Shown one piece after another: positions 8,622-17,419 of a stretch of 64,000 bases of DNA. Position numbers and translations under genes: made by a program. The notes under the pieces are model-generated. The model saw only the letters and a program-made list of their open reading frames with translations. It was not told the DNA's origin and searched no databases. Origin of the DNA: Deltaproteobacteria bacterium SG8_13. Lineage in GTDB: Bacteria; Desulfobacterota; Desulfobacteria; Desulfobacterales; SG8-13. Numbering within the stretch: the first letter of the stretch is position 1; the number at the start of each line of letters is the position of its first letter. The stretch is taken from positions 1 through 64,000 of the forward strand of contig LJNK01000017.1 in the NCBI GenBank assembly GCA_001303025.1, read 5' to 3'.

Positions 8622-10348
8622 CCAAGATTCAGGGCATGATCCGGCAGGTACGCCACCGCCCATGTCCCCGGTCCCATATGAACACCAGCGGTCAGCGACA
8701 TGGGCCGCAGCAGGCACTCGGCTTCGGGGAAGGCCCTGCGAATCATCGGCAGCACGGTATCCGATACCCATTGCCGGTTGTCGGTGTATTCGACCATAAT
8801 CAGGTGCGGCGCATCGGCAACGCACTGTTCGGTCAGCCGCTGCAGGGCGAAACGGATCTGTCCCGTCCGGTTGCGTGCAACCCCCACCTTTACGGCCCCT
8901 TCCGCCGTCGGGCTGACGATCGGCTTGAGATGCAGTAGCTCGCCGAAGAAGGCGCTTTTTTTGGATAAACGACCGCCCGCTGCCAGATATTTCAACCGAT
9001 CCAGAAAGATCAGTTCCTCGCAGGCCGGAATCATCCGGTTGATGTATTCGACCGCCAGCTGCACCTCGGTGGTTTGGGCTGCCATGCGAGCCGCTGCAAT
9101 GGCGATCGTTCCCAGGCGCCCTGAGGCGGCCGTTGTATCGATCAGGGTAAACCGGTTTTGCGGATCGTTCTCCCGTTTCCAGGCTGCCGCCGTTGCATAG
9201 TTGCCCGTATAGACCGACCCGACGCACAAATAGATAACCCGCTCATGCAGTTGAAGCACCTTGTGGTAATGCTGGTGACGCTCATAGTCCGACGCCTGGG
9301 ATGTCGATATTTTTTTCCCGTCACGCAGAAGCTGGTAGAGCTTTTCAGGGGAAACCCGGGTTTCGGGTACCGCTCCGTCTTCAGACACCACATAACTGTC
9401 CAGCAGGGTCATGCCCAGCTGCCGTGCCTCTTCCCGGTTGATCGATCCGGCCGCATCGGTCATGATGTGAACATCGCTTCGAACCGCCCCTTTGTTAAAC
9501 AGCCGCACCTGCGACTGCAGATCATCTTCCTCCCAGCGCACCACATCGCCGATCGAGTCAAACTGTTCTCTGACCCCTGACAAATCCGTGGTGTGCAGGT
9601 GGACCTTGTAAAACTGTTGGTGCGGAATCACGACCAGGCTGTCGGAAATCTCGGACAAGCGGTCGATGCATTCATCAACTCCGTCTGCCACCCGAATCAC
9701 CGTGTCGATGCAATACTCCTTTTCAGCCAGTTCCTGGAAATGTCTGCCGATCCGCAGCCCGTCCGGAAACCGTTCCGTAAGGGGATGCAATTTGCCTTGC
9801 CCGCCTCCAAGGCGGTGAAAGAAACCTTCGAAATAGATAAACATGCCCAGGGCACCGGCATCGACCACCCCGGCACTGCGCAGACGGGGGAGCAGGTGGG
9901 TCGTCGACCGGGTGGCATCGGCAAGATGGGCGATCATACCGTCGATATAATCCGGGCCGGCCGAGGGCGAGGTGTCCGATAGGTATTTCGCCAGGGCATC
10001 GAACACGGTCAGCATGGTTCCGGGGACCGGGTCGCGGACCGCTTTCCAGGCCCGCTCACTGCCGATCCGTGCCGCATCGGCCAGGGTGCCGAAAGACCGG
10101 GCCATCAAAAGGCCGGAAAAAAACTGTGCAGCGATATTGCCGGAGTTTCCGCGCGCAGCCATCAGCAGGGCGTGAATGGTGGCTTCCGGGTCGTCGTTCG
10201 GGTGTCTGAGCGGAGCGAGGCTGATGATCAGGTTGCGGCCCGTATCACCGTCGGCCACTGGAAACACATTGATGTCATCCAACAGATCCGACCAGACCGC
10301 CACCCGCTCGGTCCCGGCTGTAAAAGCGTCTGTAAAGCTGGGTTTCAC
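8618..10348 (-). CDS. DAK2-DegV fusion, fatty-acid-kinase-like (576 aa)
   Basis: The N-terminal ~200 residues are a DAK2 (DhaL-like) ATP-binding domain, with the metal-binding NVFPVADGDTGRNL and the phosphate-loop-like AARGNSGNIAAQFFSG. A linker of ~85 residues follows. Residues ~290-576 are a DegV fatty-acid-binding domain, seen from HIMTDAAGSINREEA, KKISTSQASDYE and FTLIDTTAASGRLG. In Firmicutes these functions are split between FakA (kinase) and FakB (fatty-acid carrier), which together make acyl-phosphate. The fusion suggests a single-chain fatty acid kinase that could supply or recycle acyl chains for the cluster. It lies between the thioesterase and GT2 genes and overlaps GT2 by ATGA. 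Confidence 0.85.
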   Translation of the reverse strand: MKPSFTDAFTAGTERVAVWSDLLDDINVFPVADGDTGRNLIISLAPLRHPNDDPEATIHALLMAARGNSGNIAAQFFSGLLMARSFGTLADAARIGSERAWKAVRDPVPGTMLTVFDALAKYLSDTSPSAGPDYIDGMIAHLADATRSTTHLLPRLRSAGVVDAGALGMFIYFEGFFHRLGGGQGKLHPLTERFPDGLRIGRHFQELAEKEYCIDTVIRVADGVDECIDRLSEISDSLVVIPHQQFYKVHLHTTDLSGVREQFDSIGDVVRWEEDDLQSQVRLFNKGAVRSDVHIMTDAAGSINREEARQLGMTLLDSYVVSEDGAVPETRVSPEKLYQLLRDGKKISTSQASDYERHQHYHKVLQLHERVIYLCVGSVYTGNYATAAAWKRENDPQNRFTLIDTTAASGRLGTIAIAAARMAAQTTEVQLAVEYINRMIPACEELIFLDRLKYLAAGGRLSKKSAFFGELLHLKPIVSPTAEGAVKVGVARNRTGQIRFALQRLTEQCVADAPHLIMVEYTDNRQWVSDTVLPMIRRAFPEAECLLRPMSLTAGVHMGPGTWAVAYLPDHALNLG

Positions 10349-10420
10349 GTTTGTAACCTATCTCGATTTCAGGTCGTTGAGAGGCAGGTTGAAGCCGTAC
10401 GTGAACTGGCAAATTCCGGT

Positions 10421-10846
10421 TTAAAATCCGAGGGCAGAGCGGATATCCTCCGGTATTTCGAATTCCATCTCCATGTCCGGCGGCTTGAGCGCCACTTGCT
10501 CCCCCCTGCCCCTGGCACAGATCTCACCGTCTTCTGCCCTGCGAAGGACGAAATCGGTTACGATCTTGATGCTGGCTTCCCGCACGGTCGCCCGGCAGCG
10601 GAAAAGATCGCCGTACTTCAGGGGAACGATATACTTGGTGGAGGTCTTGATGACCGGAAACAGATACCCGGTTCTCTGGTAATATGCATACAGATCGATG
10701 CCGGCATTTTCAAACAGTGCGAAGCGGGCAATGTCAAAATATTTCAAATAATTTCCATGCCATACAATATGAAGCGGATCGAGATCGTGAAAGGGTACGC
10801 GAAGCTCCACTTCAAAACTCCGGTTAGTGCTGTTGTCGTTTGCCAT
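10421..10846 (-). CDS. 4HBT-fold acyl-CoA/acyl-ACP thioesterase, YbgC-like
   Basis: This is a hotdog-fold thioesterase of ~141 residues. The YbgC-type catalytic block is visible in VPFHDLDPLHIVWHGNYLKY, which contains the nucleophilic Asp and the H-x-N-Y pocket. It most likely releases or edits acyl chains from an ACP in this pathway; thioesterases of this class are standard in aryl-polyene clusters. It appears to be the first gene of the leftward operon. The ATG at 10846 is preferred by family alignment; a TTG at 10885 with AGGG upstream would add 13 residues. C-terminal residues (PPDMEMEFEIPEDIRSALGF) are a typical short tail. Confidence 0.85.
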   Translation of the reverse strand: MANDNSTNRSFEVELRVPFHDLDPLHIVWHGNYLKYFDIARFALFENAGIDLYAYYQRTGYLFPVIKTSTKYIVPLKYGDLFRCRATVREASIKIVTDFVLRRAEDGEICARGRGEQVALKPPDMEMEFEIPEDIRSALGF

Positions 10847-10910
10847 GGCCTGTACTCGCTGCAATTTGGATTCGTGATGGGCCAAACAACCCTATCAATT
10901 TGAATTTTCT

Positions 10911-10939
10911 ACAATAATGGAATCGCACGGCAAATTCAA
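10911..10939 (-). promoter_or_regulatory. Possible sigma-70-like promoter for the leftward biosynthetic operon
   Basis: On the minus strand TTGAAT (10934-10939), a 17-bp spacer and TATTGT (10911-10916) lie about 65 bp before the thioesterase start codon. Both hexamers are imperfect, so this is only a candidate. The divergent spacer of ~250 bp up to 11098 is the only gap from which both arms could be started. Confidence 0.3.
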
Positions 10940-11098
10940 CCTCTTTATCCGGTTGCAATTTGTCGGCAATTGATCTAATTTTAATAGTTTGTAAGCGTTT
11001 CTTGACCGGCTGGCAAACATCGCGCCAAAGTGCCTGCAACGAACGCACACGTCCGGTCAGATCCGCGCAACACTTCACCTCCCGGCCCGGAAGGCAGA

Positions 11099-11533
11099 AT
11101 GAAAATCAGTGAAGTCCCCCAGCAACCCGGTATGATCACGGACGGTCGACGGGAAATCTGCTACGCAGTCGATGACGATGGAAACTACGTGCTGGCCGGC
11201 AGCGCCGGGTGGGAACCGAAAAATATCGCCAATGACCAGGCCTGGGAAATCATTCGCGACCAGATGCAAGACACCGTTCGGAAAATCCGCTCCGGCAAAC
11301 TGAGCCCCCTGGCCTTTTTGATGGTCAGCAACCAGATGACGCCCGCACTGCTGGCCCAGTATGTCGGGTTCAGCCGCTGGCGCGTCCGTCGGCATCTCAA
11401 GCCTTCCGTGTTTAAAAAGCTGAAACCGGAAATCTTGAAACGATACGCCGATCTGTTTGATGTGCCGGTTGATACTCTAAGCAAAGTGCCGAAAGACATC
11501 GAGACGATGCTTTCGAAGACGGATACTCCATGA
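11099..11533 (+). CDS. Small HTH-like protein, first gene of rightward arm (144 aa)
   Basis: The C-terminal half looks like a helix-turn-helix module: MTPALLAQYVGFSRWRVRRH reads as helix-turn-recognition helix, followed by a basic stretch (KPSVFKKLKPEILKRYADLF). The N-terminal half (CYAVDDDGNYVLAGSAGWEP) is beta-rich, and the middle helix is charged. The ATG at 11099 has AAGG 5 nt upstream; an ATG at 11030 would add 23 residues unlike the rest. The stop overlaps the next start (ATGA), so it is translated together with the BtrH-like gene. It could be the local regulator of the divergent cluster or an enzyme partner; I assign no firm function. Confidence 0.7.
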   Translation: MKISEVPQQPGMITDGRREICYAVDDDGNYVLAGSAGWEPKNIANDQAWEIIRDQMQDTVRKIRSGKLSPLAFLMVSNQMTPALLAQYVGFSRWRVRRHLKPSVFKKLKPEILKRYADLFDVPVDTLSKVPKDIETMLSKTDTP

Positions 11534-12531
11534 AGATCGATTTTGAACACCGGCAGTCGGCGCATTGTGAAAGCGGTGTGACTGCCAACCTGCTGCATCA
11601 TTACGGCATTGACATCAGCGAAGCCATGGCGTTCGGCATCGGTGCCGGGCTGTTCTTCGGCTACCTGCCGTTTATCAAGATCAACAAGCTGCCGCTGACC
11701 ACCTTTCGTTGCGAAGTCGGCGGCATTTTCAAACGCCTCACCCGGTGGTTCGGGCTTCAGGTTCGGTGGCAAAAATTCCGGAATCCGGAAAAAGCCATGG
11801 ATGCCCTGGATCGAAAAATCGAGGAGGGCATTCCGGTCGGCTGCCGGACCGGCGGATACTGGCTGCCCTACTTTCCCCCGGCGTTTCGGTTCCACTTCAA
11901 TATGCACAACCTGGTGGTGATCGGCAGGGAAAACGACCATTACATCATCAGCGATCCGGTTTTCCCCGACCTGGAACGCTGTCACCGCAAGGACCTCATG
12001 AAAGCACGTTTTGCCAAAGGTGCGATGGCTCCCAGGGGCACCATGTATTATCTAACCCACGTGCCGGAGACGGTTCCTTTTGACCAGTCCGTAAAAAACG
12101 GCATCCGTATCGTCTGCCGCCGCATGCTGCACACGCCCGGTCCGCTGATCGGCGTTAAGGGAATCCGCTACCTGGCAAGGCAGGTGAAAAAATGGCCCGA
12201 AAAACTCGGTCAGCGAAAAGCATCTTTGTATGTGACCCAGTTGATCCGGATGCAGGAAGAACTCGGGACCGGCGGCGGCGGTTTTCGATTCATGTACGCG
12301 GCATTTCTGCAGGAGGCCGCCCAACGGCTGCAGGCACCCGGCCTCCAGGACCTGTCCGACAAAATGACGGCCGCAGGGGACCTTTGGCGGGAATTTGCGG
12401 TGATCGGTGCCAGAAATTGTAAAGGCCGCGCCGGCGAAAACGACAGCTATGCGGCAATGACCCGCATCCTCATGGAATGTGCGGACCGCGAAGAAGAAAT
12501 TTACCGTAAACTGCTTCCGACTGTCAGATAA
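11530..12531 (+). CDS. BtrH N-terminal domain / DUF4872 protein, putative ACP-dependent acyltransferase (333 aa)
   Basis: The N-terminal ~150 residues match the BtrH fold, a papain-like transferase; in butirosin biosynthesis BtrH moves an aminoacyl side chain from an ACP to an aminoglycoside amine. The likely nucleophile Cys and its helix are in QSAHCESGVTANLLHHYG, and the likely His lies in FHFNMHNLVVIGREND with an Asp in YIISDPVF. The C-terminal helical half corresponds to DUF4872. Its place between the HTH gene (ATGA overlap) and an ACP gene fits a role in unloading an ACP-bound product onto an acceptor. The acceptor is unknown, and the catalytic assignment is an inference from family knowledge. 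Confidence 0.75.
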   Translation: MKIDFEHRQSAHCESGVTANLLHHYGIDISEAMAFGIGAGLFFGYLPFIKINKLPLTTFRCEVGGIFKRLTRWFGLQVRWQKFRNPEKAMDALDRKIEEGIPVGCRTGGYWLPYFPPAFRFHFNMHNLVVIGRENDHYIISDPVFPDLERCHRKDLMKARFAKGAMAPRGTMYYLTHVPETVPFDQSVKNGIRIVCRRMLHTPGPLIGVKGIRYLARQVKKWPEKLGQRKASLYVTQLIRMQEELGTGGGGFRFMYAAFLQEAAQRLQAPGLQDLSDKMTAAGDLWREFAVIGARNCKGRAGENDSYAAMTRILMECADREEEIYRKLLPTVR

Positions 12532-12533
12532 GC

Positions 12534-12549
12534 CGGCCCTGCAGGGCCG
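12534..12549. repeat. 16-bp perfect palindrome between btrH-like and ACP genes
   Basis: CGGCCCTGCAGGGCCG is a perfect palindrome just after the BtrH-like stop codon. No T-run follows, so it is not a typical terminator; it could be an RNA hairpin that tunes the downstream ACP level, or a restriction-site-like chance palindrome. Confidence 0.4.
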
Positions 12550-12627
12550 ATCATGCCTTGCGCCGGCCTGCGGAAATGGGCAATTTACCTGATTCTGCCT
12601 CTCTGAAAACAGCACAGGTGAACGTTA

Positions 12628-12882
12628 ATGGATCTGAAAGATCGACTCAAGCGCATGATCGTAGAAGAGCTGAACATCGAAGATATTGCGCCCGATCAAA
12701 TCGAAGACGACGAACCCCTGTTCGGTAAAAAGCTGGGACTCGATTCCATTGACGCGGTAGAGATCGTCTTCCAGGTTGAAAAGACCTTCGGCGTGGCCAT
12801 CAGGGACATGCAGGAAGGGCGACCCGCCCTGCAGTCCATTAACTCGCTAGCAGCCTATATCGAGCAACGACTCACGCAATGA
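12628..12882 (+). CDS. Acyl carrier protein (cluster copy 2)
   Basis: This is an 84-residue ACP with the attachment serine in KLGLDSIDAVEIVFQVEK and the acidic helix II expected for docking ketosynthases. AGGTGA lies upstream of the ATG. The stop codon overlaps the start of the next ketosynthase (ATGA), so the two are translationally coupled and probably form a working pair. It differs strongly in sequence from the ACP at 4018-4281 (for example DMQEGRPALQSINSLAAYIE in helix III-IV), so it is not a recent duplicate. Confidence 0.9.
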   Translation: MDLKDRLKRMIVEELNIEDIAPDQIEDDEPLFGKKLGLDSIDAVEIVFQVEKTFGVAIRDMQEGRPALQSINSLAAYIEQRLTQ

Positions 12883-14096
12883 AACCTGCAACTCCCGTAC
12901 CCATCGTCGGAATTGGATGCATCTGTTCAGCAGGAACGACCCTGGCGCAATGCATGCAGTCGCTTTACCGGGGGGAGCGTTATCCGGCTCCTCCGACCCG
13001 CTTCTCTTTTTCGGGAACATCCGCTTTTCCGGTTTTCGAGGTTCTCGATAACTTTTTCACACCGGACCGATGGAAGCAAACAGAAGTGCTGCGCACCAGC
13101 CAGCTGGCGCTGACTGCCGCCCTCGAGGCACTGGAAGATGCCGGATTGGACCCGAGAGAATTGCAGCACCGGCGAATCGGTGTTTGTCTGGGCACCAATG
13201 TCGGCAGCTCGATGAACAACGAGTCTTTTTACAGGGACAACGTGGAAGGCTGCGATCCCTATATCCCCCCGGTCGAGCGTTTTCTGCTCAGCAACCCGGT
13301 CTGCGGCATCGTCTCCGAATTCGAGTTGAACGGACCGGCGCAGACCGTCGTCAATGCCTGCTCGGCCGGCAGCGACGCCATCGGCATCGCCGCATCGTGG
13401 ATCCGCTCCGGGCTCTGTGATGCGGTCATCACCGGCGGAGCCGATGAAATGTACCGGGTGACCTACGCAGGGTTCAAATCCCTGTTCATCAACGACGATT
13501 CTCCCTGCAAGCCTTTCGATGCCCACCGCAAGGGCCTGAACCTCGGGGAGGGAGCGGCAATTCTTCTGCTGGTTTCACAAGCGCTCGCGCAGGAGCTGCG
13601 ACTTGGACCCCGGGGATACGTTCTGGGGTATGGCTCCGCTTCCGATGCCTATCATTTCACGAAGCCGCGGCCCGACGGCAAAGGATTGCGGCGGGCTATC
13701 GAAGAGGCGCTGGCCGCCGCCGAAGTGAATTCCGGCGATGTGGCGTTTATCAACGCGCACGGCACCGGCACAATTGACAATGACCTGGCAGAGAGCATCG
13801 TGCTGAGCGAAATGCTGCCGGGAGTCCCCTTTCTTTCCACCAAGGGATACACCGGCCACACTCTCGGCGCTTCGGGAGCGATCGAGGCCGCGTTTACCAT
13901 CGCCTGCCTGGAAACCGGCCGGATACCGGCCAGCGCCGGTTTTTCCGTACCGGACCCGCAATTGCCAGGCTTGCCCGTTGCACAAAACACCCCTGTCAGC
14001 GGATCGGTTGCCATCTCCGAGACGCTGGCATTCGGCGGCAATAACGCCGTGCTGGTACTGGGAAAAGGAATACCTACCATTGAACATAACGATTAA
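12879..14096 (+). CDS. Beta-ketoacyl-ACP synthase (KAS I/II type, cluster copy 2)
   Basis: This is a complete condensing enzyme of 405 residues. The nucleophile Cys is in VVNACSAGSDAIGIA, and the two His are in NAHGTGTIDND and GYTGHTLGASGAIE. The C-terminal glycine-rich FGGNNAVLVLG loop is intact. It is coupled to the ACP upstream (ATGA) and overlaps the following ketosynthase-like gene by 17 bp. An adjacent active/inactive ketosynthase pair is the arrangement of KS-CLF heterodimers in type II polyketide and aryl-polyene synthases. It probably catalyses iterative elongation of the chain. Confidence 0.9.
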   Translation: MKPATPVPIVGIGCICSAGTTLAQCMQSLYRGERYPAPPTRFSFSGTSAFPVFEVLDNFFTPDRWKQTEVLRTSQLALTAALEALEDAGLDPRELQHRRIGVCLGTNVGSSMNNESFYRDNVEGCDPYIPPVERFLLSNPVCGIVSEFELNGPAQTVVNACSAGSDAIGIAASWIRSGLCDAVITGGADEMYRVTYAGFKSLFINDDSPCKPFDAHRKGLNLGEGAAILLLVSQALAQELRLGPRGYVLGYGSASDAYHFTKPRPDGKGLRRAIEEALAAAEVNSGDVAFINAHGTGTIDNDLAESIVLSEMLPGVPFLSTKGYTGHTLGASGAIEAAFTIACLETGRIPASAGFSVPDPQLPGLPVAQNTPVSGSVAISETLAFGGNNAVLVLGKGIPTIEHND

Positions 14097-15183
14097 GGGC
14101 ATCGGCACCGTCGGCGGGTTCGGTGCCGGCATATCCGCCTTGCAGCAGTCGCTGGCCACCCGCCAGACCAGCGCCCAGATGGTTTCCCTGGATACCTCCA
14201 AGGGCCCGATTCGAATTCCCGCGCTGCTGGCCGACACGACATCGGTTCAAGCATATGTCGACAAACGGGCGTTGCGCCGAATCGATCACTACATTCGCAT
14301 GGCCCTGCTGGGATCTTTTCTCGCCCTGGAAGATGCCGAACTGCTCGATTCGAAACCGGAGCGGATGGGAATCATTGTTGCCACCGGTTATGGGGCCACC
14401 TGCAACACGTTCGACTTCCAGCACTCGGTAATCACCGCCGGAGATCCCAGCGGTTCACCCACAAAGTTCTCCAATTCGGTCCATAATGCAGCAGCGGCGC
14501 ACATCTCCATTATTCTGAGGGAGCTGGGCCCTAACCTGTCGATCAGCCATTATGATATGTCCATGCCGTCGGCACTGCTCAATGCCATCCAGTGGCTCAA
14601 GGAAGAGCGTGTCGATTGGGTCCTGGTGGGCGGGGTGGATGAATTCTGCAAAGTGCTGGGATATTACTGGCACTGCCACTACGGCAATACCGGCTCTTCG
14701 ACACAGGCCACCGGCCGGGCGGCATCGGTGAACCGGCACGCGGTCGTTGGCGAGGGATCCTGTTTCTTCGTGCTCACCAGGGAAGATGAGTGCACATCCG
14801 CATATGGCTGTATCGAGGATGTACAGCTGGGCAACTTCGAGCGCGGCAGGGTCGATTTGCCGGATAACAGCCCGTTCGTGCTGGGAGCAGACGGTTTCAG
14901 CCCGGGCGACACCCGTTACGCCGAGCTGCTGCCCCGCGATTGCCGGCCTGCGGTCTACACACCGCTTTACGGTTCACTGCCGGTAGGCATGGCCTTCGAT
15001 ATGGCCATCGCAGCGCTGGCCCTCCGGTCCGGGACGATGGCCCCGTCGCCGGACGATCTGCTGCCGGCATTGCCGGGCCTGCCGCTGCTCCGGAAGATGC
15101 AGATGCCGGCCGGCAAGCGAATCAGCTGCCTGAAGCTCGGAGCCGGCAACGCATTTGGGCTGGTGACACTGCAGCGCAATTAA
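14080..15183 (+). CDS. Ketosynthase-like protein without catalytic residues, chain-length-factor-like (367 aa)
   Basis: The fold is that of a beta-ketoacyl synthase, but the catalytic residues are gone. The nucleophile region reads SHYDMSMPSALLNAIQW, with no Cys, and the GHT-His region reads YGSLPVGMAFDMAIAAL. Such inactive partners (KS-beta or CLF) form heterodimers with an active ketosynthase and set chain length. Translation most likely starts at TTG 14080 inside the end of the upstream ketosynthase gene, because the first ATG at 13978 lies far upstream and reads as unrelated sequence. GGAAAAGG is found just before it. The 17-bp overlap suggests coupled, equal synthesis with its partner. 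Confidence 0.8.
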   Translation: MNITIKGIGTVGGFGAGISALQQSLATRQTSAQMVSLDTSKGPIRIPALLADTTSVQAYVDKRALRRIDHYIRMALLGSFLALEDAELLDSKPERMGIIVATGYGATCNTFDFQHSVITAGDPSGSPTKFSNSVHNAAAAHISIILRELGPNLSISHYDMSMPSALLNAIQWLKEERVDWVLVGGVDEFCKVLGYYWHCHYGNTGSSTQATGRAASVNRHAVVGEGSCFFVLTREDECTSAYGCIEDVQLGNFERGRVDLPDNSPFVLGADGFSPGDTRYAELLPRDCRPAVYTPLYGSLPVGMAFDMAIAALALRSGTMAPSPDDLLPALPGLPLLRKMQMPAGKRISCLKLGAGNAFGLVTLQRN

Positions 15184-15217
15184 ATCTGCCTCGCAAAAAA
15201 GGGTTGGGTCGGAAGCC

Positions 15218-16015
15218 ATGACTGCAGACGCCACCGAAGCAAACGACAACTCGAAGCGTGCGCTGGAAGCCAAGCCCCCGCTGACCGTCATGAATCTGGT
15301 GAAAGTCTATCCGAAGTCTTCCCTTCCGGCGCTTCAGGACCTGAACCTGGTTGTCGGAAACGGAGAAATCTACGGCCTCCTTGGGCCGAACGGGGCCGGC
15401 AAAACCACCGCAATATCGATCATGACCGCCGGTCTGCTGCCAACCGAAGGACGGGTGGAAATTTACGGCTTGGATGTGGTGCGCCATCGCAGCCGTGTGA
15501 AGCAGTTGATCGGACTGGTGCCGCAGGACATTGCCCTCTATCCGGATCTGACAGCCAGGGAAAACCTTTCGTATTTTGGAAAACTCTACGGTCTCAGCGG
15601 CTCCGAACTGGCGGATCGCATAGCGGAGACCCTGGAGCTGGTCGGCCTGACCGGTAAAGCCGACCAGGTTGTGAAAACCTATTCCGGAGGCATGAAGCGC
15701 AGGGTGAACCTGGCCGCGGGTATCCTGCATACCCCCCGGTTGGTCTTCCTCGATGAACCGACCGTCGGCATTGACGCGCAGTCTCGCAATTTGATTCTGG
15801 AAAAGCTGTCGTCTTTGAAATCCAGCGGCACGACGATGATTTACACCACCCATTACATGGAAGAGGCCCAGCAGTTGTGCACCCGTGCTGCTGTTATGGA
15901 TGAGGGCCGGGTCATTGAAGAAGGCCCCCCTGCCTCGCTTATCCAAAAACACCCGGATTGCGGCAATCTCGGGGATCTGTTTCTAAAGTTGACCGGAAAA
16001 AATCTGAGAGATTAA
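15218..16015 (+). CDS. ABC exporter ATP-binding protein (265 aa)
   Basis: This is the nucleotide-binding subunit of an ABC-2 type exporter. Walker A is GLLGPNGAGKTTAIS, the signature is TYSGGMKRRVNLA, Walker B is RLVFLDEPTVGID and the H-loop is TTHYMEEAQ. About 22 polar residues precede the domain. A GGA ribosome binding site precedes the ATG. The permease gene follows after 23 bp. Such pairs in flexirubin-like clusters are thought to move the lipid product across the inner membrane. Confidence 0.92.
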   Translation: MTADATEANDNSKRALEAKPPLTVMNLVKVYPKSSLPALQDLNLVVGNGEIYGLLGPNGAGKTTAISIMTAGLLPTEGRVEIYGLDVVRHRSRVKQLIGLVPQDIALYPDLTARENLSYFGKLYGLSGSELADRIAETLELVGLTGKADQVVKTYSGGMKRRVNLAAGILHTPRLVFLDEPTVGIDAQSRNLILEKLSSLKSSGTTMIYTTHYMEEAQQLCTRAAVMDEGRVIEEGPPASLIQKHPDCGNLGDLFLKLTGKNLRD

Positions 16016-16038
16016 ACGCCAGCGGGGACCACCAGTCT

Positions 16039-17376
16039 ATGACCAAACTGCTTGCCACTGTTACCAAGGAGCTGCTGCTGCTGCGCAGGGACCGGGGTGG
16101 ATTGCTGGTGCTGTTCGTGATGCCGGCTGTTCTGGTCCTGGTCATCACACTGGTGCAGGAAAACGTTTTGAAGACCGTGGGGGAGAGCGAAACGCGTATA
16201 TTGCTGGTCAATTCGGATGACGGCGAACTCGGCGAACTGATCGAACGGAAGCTGCAGGATAGCGGCAAACTTACCGTGCACAAACATATCGAGGAGGGTG
16301 ATATCGACGAGCGGCAGGCCGCCGCAGCGATTGCCAGGGGCGATTTTCAGTTCTGCGTGGTGTTACCGCAGGGATTGACGCAGGCCGTTCGACGCAAGGC
16401 ACGCCAAACAGTCAGAGAGTCTTTGTCCCTGGCGCCGGAAACCGGGGAGCAACCGGTGGCAGCGCCGGTGATACGGATCTATTTCGATCCGGCGGTACTT
16501 GGCGGGTATCGCTCCGCGGTTCGCAACTCCCTGCAATTGATGGTGTATGGAATCGAAGTGAACGAAAAAATGGTGGCGCTGGAGGAGTTGCTGCCGAAAA
16601 AAATCAGCGCAACGCTGCAAAAGGAAATGGGCGATTTCATGCCGGAGGCGTTTACACTGCCGCCGGCCGAATTCCAGATGGACTGGAGCGACTCGCCACT
16701 CCTGGCTTTCGAAGAGGCCGCTGCTTCCACCGGACGAGACGGCCCGACGCCGACCTCCGTGCAGCAAAACGTACCGGCCTGGACGCTGTTCGGCATTTTT
16801 TTCATCGTGCTTCCTCTGGCCGGTTCGTTGATAAAAGAACGGCGGGACGGAACCTTCTTTCGCCTGCTCTCCATGCCCGTGCCGATCTTCACATTGATCG
16901 TCGGCAAGATCTTCGCCTACGTGCTGGTCTGCCTGGTGCAAATTATCGTTATTTTTTGCATCGGCCGGTTTGGGCTGCCCTTGCTGGGCACTCCGAGCCT
17001 GGATATGGGACCGCAGCTGGCGGCGATCGTCATCGTGGCGCTCAGCGCCGTCCTGGCAGCCACCGGTTACGGGACCATGCTGGGAACGGTTCTGCGAACC
17101 TATGAGCAGGCTTCCGTGGTCGGACCCATTTCAGTGGTCATCGCAGCGGCCCTCGGAGGGGTGATGGTGCCGGTGTACGCCATGCCGACGATGATGCAGA
17201 AAATCAGCGTTCTTTCTCCCCTGTCATGGGGACTCGACGCCTTTCTCGATCTGTTCGTCCGCGGGGGCAACCTGCAGACGGTATGGCCGGAAATCGCCGC
17301 CCTGCTGTCTTTTTTTATCGCCAACCTGGCAGTGGCCCGAATTTATTTCTTGCGCCGGACACAGTACAAAGGGTAA
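16039..17376 (+). CDS. ABC-2 type exporter permease (445 aa)
   Basis: An N-terminal membrane helix (GGLLVLFVMPAVLVLVITLV) is followed by a large extracytoplasmic domain of ~210 residues and then five helices, including TLFGIFFIVLPLAGSLI, ILVGKIFAY-like and AAALGGVMVPVYAMPTMM. This is the YhhJ/YbhS-type layout of ABC-2 permeases. The ATG at 16039 was chosen because it starts directly before the first helix; an upstream ATG would overlap the ATPase gene in another frame. It works with the ATPase at 15218-16015. Confidence 0.88.
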   Translation: MTKLLATVTKELLLLRRDRGGLLVLFVMPAVLVLVITLVQENVLKTVGESETRILLVNSDDGELGELIERKLQDSGKLTVHKHIEEGDIDERQAAAAIARGDFQFCVVLPQGLTQAVRRKARQTVRESLSLAPETGEQPVAAPVIRIYFDPAVLGGYRSAVRNSLQLMVYGIEVNEKMVALEELLPKKISATLQKEMGDFMPEAFTLPPAEFQMDWSDSPLLAFEEAAASTGRDGPTPTSVQQNVPAWTLFGIFFIVLPLAGSLIKERRDGTFFRLLSMPVPIFTLIVGKIFAYVLVCLVQIIVIFCIGRFGLPLLGTPSLDMGPQLAAIVIVALSAVLAATGYGTMLGTVLRTYEQASVVGPISVVIAAALGGVMVPVYAMPTMMQKISVLSPLSWGLDAFLDLFVRGGNLQTVWPEIAALLSFFIANLAVARIYFLRRTQYKG

Positions 17377-17419
17377 AATGGATGGACATCAGGCGGGAAA
17401 AGGGTATGGAAAAACTACT

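Noticed and set aside
12534-12549. Terminator between btrH-like and ACP genes
   Set aside because: The palindrome has no loop and no T-run, and the genes on either side seem to belong to one operon.
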